Positions 27,956 through 34,999 of a stretch of DNA of 38,366 nucleotides are shown in pieces. The DNA comes from Oscillospiraceae bacterium (lineage in GTDB: Bacteria > Bacillota > Clostridia > Oscillospirales > Oscillospiraceae), in contig JAFYHU010000055.1 of NCBI GenBank assembly GCA_017538965.1, positions 1-38,366 on the forward strand, read 5' to 3'. Position numbers and translations under genes: made by a program. Position 1 is the stretch's first letter, and each line of letters starts with the position of its first letter. The notes below the pieces were generated by a model that saw nothing but the letters and a program-made list of their open reading frames with translations, did not search any database and had not been told where the DNA came from.

Positions 27956-29173
27956 ATGAAAGAAGACAATGATCTCTTATTGGTTCAGACAATGTGGAGC
28001 ATTACCGATGCTCTTCACAGTGCTGCGACTTCTGCAGACGGCCTTACCGCATGCCTGATGTATCTGTGCGATCAGCTGCCCTGCGAGCAGGGCACCGTCT
28101 GGCTTCGGGATGAAGCGAACGGCATTCTCTGTGCGATCGGGGAACGGGGCTCGTCCGGCCTCGCCGGTCTGTGCCTGGGAGAGCAGGAAGGTGCGGCCGG
28201 ACAGGCGATCCGCACGGGAGAAATGCTGTATCTGGAACCGGGAGCAGACCGAAGCGTGCTCTCCCCGAATGAACAGGAGGCAGGGCTGCCGGAAGGAGCG
28301 CTTCTGTGGGTGCCGCTGCGTACCCGGCGCGGCAGCTTCGGCTGCCTCCAGCTGGGCACTTCCGAAAGGCCTTTTTCACCGGATGAGCTGAAGCTGTGCA
28401 GGCGCTGCGCCGCGATTATCGCCCTGGACCTGGAGGACAAGGGCGTCGATGCGCTGCCGGGCATGGCGAAGAAAACGATTATGTCTCTGCGGAATGTTTC
28501 CAAAGATTATTCCAACGGCGGGAAAACCGTCCGTGTTCTCAACGGTGTCAGTCTGGATATCTACGAAAACGAATTCCTGGTGATTCTGGGCGAGAGCGGC
28601 TGCGGGAAATCCACCCTGCTGAACATCATCGGCTGCATGATCGCCCCTACTGAAGGAACCATTCTCGTGGACGGAAAAGACTTTTCCAAGCCCACGGAAG
28701 AAGAGATGACGGAGTTTCGGCGCAGTGCCATCGGCTTTGTCTTTCAGGCCTACAACCTGATGCCGACGCTGACGGCGCTGGAGAATATCCGTTTCATTTC
28801 CGAGACCAGCGACAGGCCGATGAATGAGGAAGAGGCGCTGGCCATGGTCGGCCTGAGCGAACGCGGAGATCATTTTCCCTCGATGCTCAGCGGCGGCCAG
28901 CAGCAGCGTATCGCGATCGCCCGTGCCCTTGCCAAATCCCCCCGCATGATTCTGGCAGACGAACCGACGGCCGCGCTGGACGCCGATACCGGCCGGGAAG
29001 TGCTGATGGTTCTGCAGAACGCAGTGAAGGAACAGGGGACGACTCTGATTATGGTTACCCACAATGCGGAAATCGCACGGATCGCGAACCGGGTCATTCA
29101 TGTCAGAAACGGAAAAATCGCAGAGGTGCGTATCAATCCGGTCCCTCTCCCGGCCTCTGAACTCTCGTGGTAG
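27956..29173 (+). CDS. GAF-domain fused MacB/LolD-type ABC transporter ATPase
   Basis: A 405-residue fusion. Residues about 10-165 look like a GAF sensor domain (CEQGTVWLRDEANGILCAIG; LYLEPGADRS; ALLWVPLRTRRGSFGCLQLG). Residues about 175-395 are a complete MacB/LolD/FtsE-type ATPase: Walker A GESGCGKST, Q-loop GFVFQAYNLMPTLTALEN, signature LSGGQQQRIAIARALA, Walker B MILADEPTAALD and switch MVTHNAEIA. It powers the FtsX-type permease that starts 14 bases later. The GAF domain suggests that transport or complex activity is gated by a small cytosolic ligand; this is inference. The ATG at 27956 follows GAGCAGGAC, a weak site. Confidence 0.88.
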   Translation: MKEDNDLLLVQTMWSITDALHSAATSADGLTACLMYLCDQLPCEQGTVWLRDEANGILCAIGERGSSGLAGLCLGEQEGAAGQAIRTGEMLYLEPGADRSVLSPNEQEAGLPEGALLWVPLRTRRGSFGCLQLGTSERPFSPDELKLCRRCAAIIALDLEDKGVDALPGMAKKTIMSLRNVSKDYSNGGKTVRVLNGVSLDIYENEFLVILGESGCGKSTLLNIIGCMIAPTEGTILVDGKDFSKPTEEEMTEFRRSAIGFVFQAYNLMPTLTALENIRFISETSDRPMNEEEALAMVGLSERGDHFPSMLSGGQQQRIAIARALAKSPRMILADEPTAALDADTGREVLMVLQNAVKEQGTTLIMVTHNAEIARIANRVIHVRNGKIAEVRINPVPLPASELSW

Positions 29174-29187
29174 GATAAACGCTCATC

Positions 29188-32100
29188 ATGATCGGTGCCG
29201 AATTCAAAAGAAAAGCTCTGATTACGGAAGCCCGGCGCAGCGTACAGCGCAACAGGTCTGCCTTTCTGTCCCTGTGCGTGATTATTCTGCTCGGGCTTGC
29301 GGGCTTTTTTGCTGCGCAGTATGCGGAAAAGAGCATGAAGACGGCCGGCACGGAATTCTTTGAGACAAACAGATTCAAGGACTTTGATCTCTACAGCTCC
29401 CTGGGCGTCGAGGAAGAGGATGTGGCGCAGATCCGGTCCGTTCCCGGGGTGACCGCCGCGGAAGGACGGTTTTCTTCCGATGCGGTCTATTCCTTTGCCT
29501 CGACGGAACAGGCGGTGACGGCGCTCTCGCTGACGGAACAGGTCAGCACGCCCATGCTGACGGAAGGCCGCCTTCCGACAGAAGCCTGGGAGTGCCTCGT
29601 GGATCCGGATCTGCTGGAAGACAGCGGAGCCGCCATCGGCGATGAAATCCGGCTTCGCATCACCGGGCCGGGGCTCAGCGAAACCATGGACGAGGCGTAT
29701 TCTGAGATGCAGGAAGAGATCGATGAGGCCGAGAAAACCGTTTCCGACGCGGACGCTCAGCTTGCGGATGCCATGACACAGTTCTCAGAGGCGGAGAGTC
29801 TCATTAAGGACGGGGAAGAGGAGATTGCCGACGCGGAAAAGCGTCTTGCCGACGCCGAGGCTGCAATCCTGGACGCGAATGAGCGTCTGGAAGAGGCGGG
29901 CGGCGAAGAAGCGATCGAGGCTGCCGCTCAGGAACTGGCGGAAGCGGAGAAGGCGCTGAAAATCTTCGCTGACAGTCTGGACAGCGGCCTGCTTGCGCTG
30001 CTGGACGGAGAGGAAAAAATCCGCGCCGTGATCGGGCTGTCGGAGGAGTACGGCATTCCGCTGGTGGATGATTCCGCTTCCTTTGAGAAGCAGGTGGATC
30101 AGCTGCAAAGTAAGCTGGAGAGAGCAGAGCAGCTGAGCAATCGCATAAAACGGGACGGGCTTCCGATCCCGCCCGGACCGGAACGGGACGCGATCGAACA
30201 GGAAATCGAGAAGTTTGCACCGGGCAAGACGCCGGAGGAACTTCTGGATGAACTGGATGATATCATCCCCGTGCTGCAGGCAGCGCTGGATGAGTATGAG
30301 CGCGGGAGAATCGACTATTATTATATGGGTGAACAGTATCTGGATGCCGTCACCCTTTATGAGCGTTACAGCAGACGCCTTTCGGATGCCATAGAAAAGC
30401 TCAATGAACTGAAAGAAGCCGAGCAGATGCTCGAGGACGGGAAAGCCGAGCTCGAGGCCGCCAAAAAGGAACTGGAGGAGAAGCGGGCGGAACTGGAAGA
30501 TAATCGCCTGGTGCTTGAGGAAAAACAGCAGGAGCTGGAAGAAGCAAAACAGGAGCTGGCGGATGCCAAAAGGGATCTGGACTTCCTGAAGATAAGCGTG
30601 GGAGAACTGCACAGCGGAACCTATACCGTCACCGGAACGGCCTATCACCCCGATTGGCTGCGAAGAGATTCCACCTACACGGTCGTCGTCCTCCCTGAGG
30701 CCTTTGGCAGCGGGGAAGAGTCTCCCCGGTATCACAGCGTCAGCGTTCTGACAGACGCCGGGTCGGAGGAAGACCTGTTCACCGATACTTATTTTACCGC
30801 CGTCGAGGGCGTGAAGGAAGCGCTGGAGCAGACGACGGAAACGCTTCGGGAGGATTGGCGGAGCCGGTTTCAGGAGCGCTTTCCGGACGAAGAGATGCCG
30901 GAAGAACTGCAGGAGAACTGGATTGTCCTGGATCGCCGTTCGAACGCCGGATACACGGAATACCGGTCGACCATCGGCGCCGTCAGCGGAGCGGGGCTGA
31001 GCTTCGGCCTTCTGTTTCTTTTCGTCACGGGGATGGAATGCTTCTCAACCGTCTCACTTCTGGTAGAGGAGCAGAAAAAGCTGGTGGGGACGGAAAAGGC
31101 CTTCGGATTCCGCCACGCCGAAATTCGTTTCCGCTATACCCGCTTCGGCGTTCTGGCCGCCCTGATCGGCGCGGTTTTGGGCTTTGCGCTGGCCTGCGGG
31201 ATGGGGAAGCTGCTGCTGATCCTTTTGGATCAGACGGGACTGTACGTTTTTTCCGCAAACAAGCTGTACCTGCGGCCCGGGCTCACGCTGGCGGTATGCG
31301 TCTCAGTGATGGTATTCTGTGCGCTGGTGGCCGTCCTTGCCTGCGGCGAGCTTCTGCGCAGCAGCGCCGACGATCTGATGAAGGGCGCGTCTTCCGGGAG
31401 CAGTCGATTCCTGAAGCCCGCCAGGAGCAGGCCGAAGAACCTGTACAGCAGCCTGATTCTGCGCAACATGCTGCAGGAAAAAGGGCGCGTGATCATGACG
31501 GTGATCGTGACTGCGGTCAGCTGCATGCTGATCGGCGCCGGCATCACGGTAAAGCTTGCCTACGACGGGATGAACATCCGTCAGCTGCGGGATGTCTGCC
31601 TGTATGACATCCGTGTCGATCTGGGCGCGGGAACGGAAGAATCGGTCAGAAGACAGCTGGAAACGGAGATGAACACCCTGGGTGTCAGCTGGGTTCCGGC
31701 CTGCTATGAGTCGTGTCTCTTTGAAAACGGCGACCGTCTGGACGGCACGCTGCTGCTGTGCGCCGAGGCCGAGCGCCTGGGCGAGATTATCGGCCTGACC
31801 GACCCCGTGTCCGAGATGCCGCTGGTCCCGGATGACGAAGGCGTTCTGATTCAGCTGCGCATGGCGGAAAACCTGGACCTCAGCCCGGGAGACAGCCTGA
31901 CGGTTCTGGATACCCGGTTTAAAAGGGTGACGACCCCCGTATCCGGCGCTTTCCAGAATTACCAGCAGAGAATGATTGCTCTGACGCCGGCAAGGTATGC
32001 CGCGCTCTTCGGCGTGGAGAGCGCGCCGAACAGTTATTTCATCTCGTTCAACGGCATCGATGATCAGACATTCCGGGATGCCCTGACGGCGATTTCGCCG

Positions 32101-32559
32101 GAGCTCAGCTTTGAGCGGGCGGATTCCTTCTTTGAACAATACCGCGCCATAGCCTTCATGTATAACGCGGTGGTGCTGGGCGTCACGGTGATTGCCATTC
32201 TGATTTCCTTTGTCATCCTCATCAATCTCGCGGCAATTTTCATCTCCCGGAAGAAGCGGGAACTGATCATCATGCGGATCAACGGATTCTCTCTCCGCAA
32301 AACGCGGGCTTACCTGATCCGCGAGATCGCGGCGACCACGGTGATCGGCATGGTTCTGGGCGTTCTGTGCGGCATCCCCGGAGCCAATCTGGTGGTCCGC
32401 TTCATGGAGACGCCGGATATCATGTTCGTACGGGATGTTCAGCCTGTTGCGTGGCTCATCGCCGTGGCATTGGAGGCATCCTTTGCCTGCATCATCTATG
32501 GCAGAGCCCTGCGGGAAGTCAAATATTGGTCCGTCGAAGACCTTGCGGGCACCCTGTAA
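29188..32559 (+). CDS. FtsX/MacB-like ABC permease with long extracellular coiled coil
   Basis: A 1123-residue permease. One N-terminal membrane helix (about 25-45) is followed by a MacB-like extracytoplasmic region. This is interrupted by long Glu/Ala/Leu-rich coiled coils at about 165-260 and 403-470 (ELEEKRAELEDNRLVLEEKQ and similar). Three helices of the first FtsX domain lie at about 600-720, then a helix at about 770. A second periplasmic-type domain follows, and the C-terminal FtsX domain has helices at about 985-1015, 1050-1070 and 1088-1110. MacB-fold permeases couple ATP hydrolysis to mechanical work outside the membrane rather than classical transport. The coiled coils could span or contact the cell wall. 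It is in an operon with the GAF-ATPase (14-base gap) and GT2 gene (27-base gap). Confidence 0.88.
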   Translation: MIGAEFKRKALITEARRSVQRNRSAFLSLCVIILLGLAGFFAAQYAEKSMKTAGTEFFETNRFKDFDLYSSLGVEEEDVAQIRSVPGVTAAEGRFSSDAVYSFASTEQAVTALSLTEQVSTPMLTEGRLPTEAWECLVDPDLLEDSGAAIGDEIRLRITGPGLSETMDEAYSEMQEEIDEAEKTVSDADAQLADAMTQFSEAESLIKDGEEEIADAEKRLADAEAAILDANERLEEAGGEEAIEAAAQELAEAEKALKIFADSLDSGLLALLDGEEKIRAVIGLSEEYGIPLVDDSASFEKQVDQLQSKLERAEQLSNRIKRDGLPIPPGPERDAIEQEIEKFAPGKTPEELLDELDDIIPVLQAALDEYERGRIDYYYMGEQYLDAVTLYERYSRRLSDAIEKLNELKEAEQMLEDGKAELEAAKKELEEKRAELEDNRLVLEEKQQELEEAKQELADAKRDLDFLKISVGELHSGTYTVTGTAYHPDWLRRDSTYTVVVLPEAFGSGEESPRYHSVSVLTDAGSEEDLFTDTYFTAVEGVKEALEQTTETLREDWRSRFQERFPDEEMPEELQENWIVLDRRSNAGYTEYRSTIGAVSGAGLSFGLLFLFVTGMECFSTVSLLVEEQKKLVGTEKAFGFRHAEIRFRYTRFGVLAALIGAVLGFALACGMGKLLLILLDQTGLYVFSANKLYLRPGLTLAVCVSVMVFCALVAVLACGELLRSSADDLMKGASSGSSRFLKPARSRPKNLYSSLILRNMLQEKGRVIMTVIVTAVSCMLIGAGITVKLAYDGMNIRQLRDVCLYDIRVDLGAGTEESVRRQLETEMNTLGVSWVPACYESCLFENGDRLDGTLLLCAEAERLGEIIGLTDPVSEMPLVPDDEGVLIQLRMAENLDLSPGDSLTVLDTRFKRVTTPVSGAFQNYQQRMIALTPARYAALFGVESAPNSYFISFNGIDDQTFRDALTAISPELSFERADSFFEQYRAIAFMYNAVVLGVTVIAILISFVILINLAAIFISRKKRELIIMRINGFSLRKTRAYLIREIAATTVIGMVLGVLCGIPGANLVVRFMETPDIMFVRDVQPVAWLIAVALEASFACIIYGRALREVKYWSVEDLAGTL

Positions 32560-32586
32560 CATCCAACCCTGGAGGAAAACAATGCA

Positions 32587-33621
32587 ATGCAGAAGCTTTT
32601 GACGGTTACCGTTCCCTGCTATAATTCTCAGGATTACATGCGCCGGGCTGTGGAAAGTCTGCTGCCCGGCGGCGAGCGCCTGGAGCTGCTGATTGTGGAC
32701 GACGGCTCCACGGATGCGACCGGACAGATCGCAGAACAATACGCCGCGCGCTATCCCGACCTTGTAAGAGTGATCCATCGGGAAAACGGCGGTCACGGCC
32801 CGGCGGTCATGACCGGCCTGCGTGAGGCCAGGGGACTGTATTTCAAAGTGGTAGATTCTGACGACTGGGTAGAAGAAGAGGCGCTGAAAAGCCTTCTTGC
32901 CGCGCTGAAAGAGATGGATGACACCGGAAAGCGCGCGGATCTTGTCATCACCAACTATATCTATGATCACGGCGAGAACGGGAAGCGAAAGCTGACGCAT
33001 TACCGCAGAACCCTCCCCGTCGGAAAAATCCTTACCTGGGATGAGATAGGCCGTTTTCATGTGGGATCCTATTTTCTGATGCATGCCATCACCTTCCGCA
33101 CCGAGCTGCTGAGAAACTGCGGACTGTCGCTTCCGGAGCATACCTTCTATGTGGACAACATCTATGCCTATGTCCCGATGGCACAGGTAAAGACCCTGTA
33201 TTATCTGGATGCCGACCTGTATCACTACTGCATCGGGCGGGCGGATCAGTCCGTCAACGAGTCCGTCATGCTGAGCCGTCTGGACCAGCAGCTGCGCATC
33301 AACCGCATCATGCTGAGCAGCGTAGATCCGGATCAGGTCGAAAACCCGAGGCAGAGAGAGTACATGCTGTTTTATCTGGAAATCATCATGGCGGCGACCT
33401 GCTCCTTTCTGCTGAGGACCGGAAAGAAGGAAGACGAAAAGCAGATGATGGATTTCCTCTGTGAGATCCGGGATCAGTATCCCGCAGCGTATCGGTACTT
33501 TACCGCCCCGACTGTGCTGCGTCATCCCTTCGGCGCGGTGATGGTGCTGCCCACCGGCATCACGTTTCCCATCATCCGAATTGGTTACCGTCTCATGCGG
33601 GTCCTCTTCGGCTTTAACTGA
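32587..33621 (+). CDS. Family 2 glycosyltransferase
   Basis: A 344-residue GT-A fold enzyme. Motifs: TVTVPCYNSQDYMRRAVESL, LLIVDDGSTDATGQIAEQYA, RENGGHGPAVMTGLREARG and the metal-binding FKVVDSDDWVEEEAL. There is no clear membrane domain except a weakly hydrophobic C-terminus. It probably adds a sugar to a cell-surface polymer or lipid; donor and acceptor are unknown. The ATG at 32587 follows GGAGG; a nearer ATG at 32582 opens only a few codons in another frame. It is the third gene after the GAF-ABC and FtsX genes, which suggests a link between that exporter and a glycosylated envelope component. Confidence 0.9.
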   Translation: MQKLLTVTVPCYNSQDYMRRAVESLLPGGERLELLIVDDGSTDATGQIAEQYAARYPDLVRVIHRENGGHGPAVMTGLREARGLYFKVVDSDDWVEEEALKSLLAALKEMDDTGKRADLVITNYIYDHGENGKRKLTHYRRTLPVGKILTWDEIGRFHVGSYFLMHAITFRTELLRNCGLSLPEHTFYVDNIYAYVPMAQVKTLYYLDADLYHYCIGRADQSVNESVMLSRLDQQLRINRIMLSSVDPDQVENPRQREYMLFYLEIIMAATCSFLLRTGKKEDEKQMMDFLCEIRDQYPAAYRYFTAPTVLRHPFGAVMVLPTGITFPIIRIGYRLMRVLFGFN

Positions 33622-33712
33622 AGCCGCGACAAGGACGTAATCCCTGTAAAAAGGAAAAACGGCCGTTGGGAAACGATATAAGAACAGTCAATAAAAGGAA
33701 TCGTGAAATAAA

Positions 33713-33856
33713 ATGATAAAAAGAAGAGTATTGAGCGCAGCCCTGGCGCTGATCGGTTCGGCAGTCACGATGATCATCGCAGCAGCGAAAACGAAGGAAG
33801 ATATCATAAACGAAGAAAACAAAAAGAAAAACAGAAGATATCATGTGAAAAAATAA
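33713..33856 (+). CDS. Small membrane peptide, 47 residues
   Basis: The peptide is MIKRRVLSAALALIGSAVTM followed by IIAAAKTKEDIINEENKKKN and a basic end. It has one membrane helix (about residues 6-25) with positive residues before it and a charged, Lys-rich tail. AAAGGA lies about 13 bases before the ATG, longer than ideal. Upstream is a 13-base sequence, AACAGTCAATAAA (33683-33695), that recurs before the SH3-peptide promoter at 36322-36334. No family is recognised. It could be a toxin-like or regulatory peptide, or a chance frame. Confidence 0.45.
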   Translation: MIKRRVLSAALALIGSAVTMIIAAAKTKEDIINEENKKKNRRYHVKK

Positions 33857-33859
33857 AGC

Positions 33860-33947
33860 CGGAACAGTTTTCTGTCTTGCCTGAGGCAGGGGACAGGCAG
33901 CCGTTCCGCCTGATGGACGGTGAACAGGACAAAAGAACCCTTTGTCT
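33860..33947 (+). ncRNA. Possible structured RNA or structured 3' end
   Basis: After the small peptide the sequence folds repeatedly. CGGAAC (33860-33865) pairs with GTTCCG (33903-33908), enclosing CTGTC/GACAG and TGCC/GGCA. Then GACAAA and TTTGTC form a second hairpin (33929-33947). A third stem with a long T-run follows at 33972-34010. No promoter is obvious directly upstream, so it may be a 3' untranslated region rather than a separate RNA. Confidence 0.35.
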
Positions 33948-33958
33948 GATAAAAAGAA

Positions 33959-34004
33959 TCAATAATCACGTGGGAATGTGGCATTCTGTCACATTCCCTT
34001 GTTT
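33959..34004 (+). promoter_or_regulatory. Regulon promoter copy 1: TCAATAA box, GTGGCA palindrome and -35
   Basis: TCAATAA (33959-33965), 12 bases, GTGGCA-TTC-TGTCAC (33978-33992), six bases (ATTCCC), then TTGTTT (33999-34004) as the -35 position. TACAAT (34020-34025) or an overlapping CAATAT is the likely -10. The elements and spacings equal those upstream of the SH3-like peptide at 36327-36372. It would drive the truncated signal-peptide gene at 34083. Confidence 0.6.
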
Positions 34005-34010
34005 TTTTTA
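33972..34010 (+). terminator. Intrinsic terminator overlapping regulon promoter copy 1
   Basis: GGGAATGTG (33972-33980) pairs perfectly with CACATTCCC (33990-33998) over a 9-base loop, followed by TTG and eight T. As RNA this is a good terminator for transcripts coming from the left. The same bases carry the GTGGCA palindrome. Confidence 0.65.
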
Positions 34011-34081
34011 CCGGGATAGTACAATATCTTGTATCAGACGGCTTGAAAAAGTCACAATAAACCATAAATGGAGGAAAACAG

Positions 34082-34150
34082 TATGAAAAAAACCCTTGCG
34101 ATTGTGCTTGTGCTGGCCGTGCCAGAATCAGCGCAGCTGTTTTTTTCATA
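34082..34150. repeat. Inverted repeat joining two gene starts
   Basis: TATGAAAAAAAC (34082-34093) and GTTTTTTTCATA (34139-34150) are perfect 12-base inverted copies, each containing a start codon. At the centre, CTGGC-CGT-GCCAG (34113-34125) forms a tight palindrome where the two signal-peptide sequences meet. This marks the junction. Confidence 0.75.
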
Positions 34151-34193
34151 TGTCAATCTGTCCTTTCCTGTTCGGAATATCTTGTATGACTGA
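34083..34193 (+). pseudogene. Truncated secreted-protein gene, signal peptide only (plus strand)
   Basis: The ATG at 34083 has a strong GGAGG site and begins MKKTLAIVLVLA, a clear signal-peptide start. After about 12 residues the frame changes character (VPESAQLFFSYVNLSFPVRN) and stops at 34191. The continuation is the reverse complement of another gene start, so the mature protein is missing. It sits behind regulon promoter copy 1, so the lost gene was probably controlled together with the SH3-like peptide. Confidence 0.55.
34113..34149 (-). pseudogene. Truncated secreted-protein gene, signal peptide only (minus strand)
   Basis: Reading left from 34149, AAAGGA lies about 11 bases before an ATG that begins MKKTAALILA, again a signal-peptide start. 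The frame then runs antisense through the plus-strand gene start and intergenic sequence to 33841 without any recognisable protein. A promoter for this direction is at 34223-34252. Only the 5' end of a gene appears to remain. Confidence 0.45.
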
Positions 34194-34222
34194 CCGCCTG
34201 AAGCAGGTCCGCCCTACTACAT

Positions 34223-34252
34223 GTATAATGTGCGCGGAGCCCTCTTCGTCAA
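34223..34252 (-). promoter_or_regulatory. Promoter of the minus-strand signal-peptide remnant
   Basis: On the minus strand, TTGACG (34247-34252), an 18-base spacer and TTATAC (34223-34228). Overlapping alternatives for the -10 exist. Confidence 0.45.
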
Positions 34253-34288
34253 GTGAAAGAAGCCCGGAAAAAGCGCTGACGGCAGAGT

Positions 34289-34303
34289 GTGGCAAATTGC
34301 CAC
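34289..34303. promoter_or_regulatory. GTGGCA-N3-TGCCAC palindrome, copy 2
   Basis: GTGGCA-AAT-TGCCAC is a perfect 6+6 inverted repeat. It is upstream of the XRE-receiver regulator gene (its -35 begins 22 bases later) and also upstream of the minus-strand remnant. It lacks the TCAATAA box present at copies 1 and 3, so it may serve autoregulation. Confidence 0.6.
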
Positions 34304-34325
34304 CCCCTTTGCCGCCAGTTTCTGC

Positions 34326-34355
34326 TTGCTATGGACGCGTGATTCGCGGTATGAT
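34326..34355 (+). promoter_or_regulatory. Promoter of the regulator-kinase operon
   Basis: TTGCTA (34326-34331), an 18-base spacer and TATGAT (34350-34355), about 30 bases before the regulator start. Palindrome copy 2 lies just upstream. Confidence 0.55.
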
Positions 34356-34391
34356 AGAAAAGGAAATGTATCATAGGAGGAGTATTGCCTT

Positions 34392-34994
34392 ATGATATCG
34401 AACTTTGCCGAAACGCTGCGCAAGCTCAGAACAGACAGAAAGATGTCTCAGCAGTTTCTTGCCAATCAGATCCATGTCAACCGCACAACCGTTTCCAAAT
34501 GGGAGTCGGGAACCCGGATTCCGGACGCCGCAATGATCTATCGGCTTTCCAAGTGTTTCGGCGTGGATGTCGATGACCTCTTTGAGGCTGCTGCCCTGAA
34601 CGAGGATTCGCCCGTCGTTATCCTCGTTGACGATGACACGATCATCCTGAAGGGCAGCATTCAGGTTATGGATGAGGTTATGCCGGATGCCTCGATCGTC
34701 GGTTTTACGAATCCGAAAGAAGCGCTTGACTTTGCCGGAAATAACAGAGTTGCGCTGGCCCTTCTGGATATCGAGATGGGGCGGGTTAGCGGTCTGGACC
34801 TGTGCCGCAGTCTGCTCGAGATAAACGCCATGACCAATGTCGTCTTTCTGACCAGCTACCGGGAGTATTCCTTTGATGCCTGGGAGACCGGCGCCTGCGC
34901 CTTCGTTCTGAAACCGCTGACGCACGAGGCGGTCAGAAAGCTGCTTTCTCAGCTGCGGCATCCGTTTCCGACAGGCACAGTGACGGAGGCCTGA
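34392..34994 (+). CDS. Response regulator with N-terminal XRE helix-turn-helix and C-terminal receiver
   Basis: A 200-residue protein with an inverted domain order. Residues about 5-62 are an XRE/Cro-type helix-turn-helix (LRKLRTDRKMSQQFLANQIH and VNRTTVSKWESG). Residues about 73-190 are a receiver domain: acidic pocket LVDDDT (Asp80-82), phosphoacceptor Asp126 in ALLDIEMGRVSG, Thr/Ser switch region VFLTSYREYS and conserved Lys174 in FVLKPL. Most response regulators carry the receiver first and a winged-helix, LuxR or LytTR output. It should bind a palindrome as a dimer when phosphorylated by the kinase that starts 5 bases later. AGGAGG precedes the ATG at 34392. The three GTGGCA palindromes nearby are its most likely sites (inference). 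Confidence 0.9.
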   Translation: MISNFAETLRKLRTDRKMSQQFLANQIHVNRTTVSKWESGTRIPDAAMIYRLSKCFGVDVDDLFEAAALNEDSPVVILVDDDTIILKGSIQVMDEVMPDASIVGFTNPKEALDFAGNNRVALALLDIEMGRVSGLDLCRSLLEINAMTNVVFLTSYREYSFDAWETGACAFVLKPLTHEAVRKLLSQLRHPFPTGTVTEA

Positions 34995-34999
34995 CAGGC

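Noticed and set aside
27955-29173. Reading the GAF-ABC gene as two separate genes
   Set aside because: The frame is continuous through the linker (DKGVDALPGMAKKTIMSLRN) with no internal ribosome binding site, so a true fusion is more likely.
31303-33525. 740-codon minus-strand frame over the permease and GT2 genes
   Set aside because: It spans two genes with strong opposite-strand motifs and has no recognisable domains.
33841-34149. A real 102-residue minus-strand protein starting MKKTAALILA
   Set aside because: Only the first ten residues look genuine; the rest is antisense to the plus-strand gene start, a terminator and intergenic hairpins.
34224-34229. TATAAT on the plus strand as a promoter -10
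   Set aside because: No acceptable -35 is found 16-18 bases upstream; the same bases fit better as the -10 of the minus-strand promoter.
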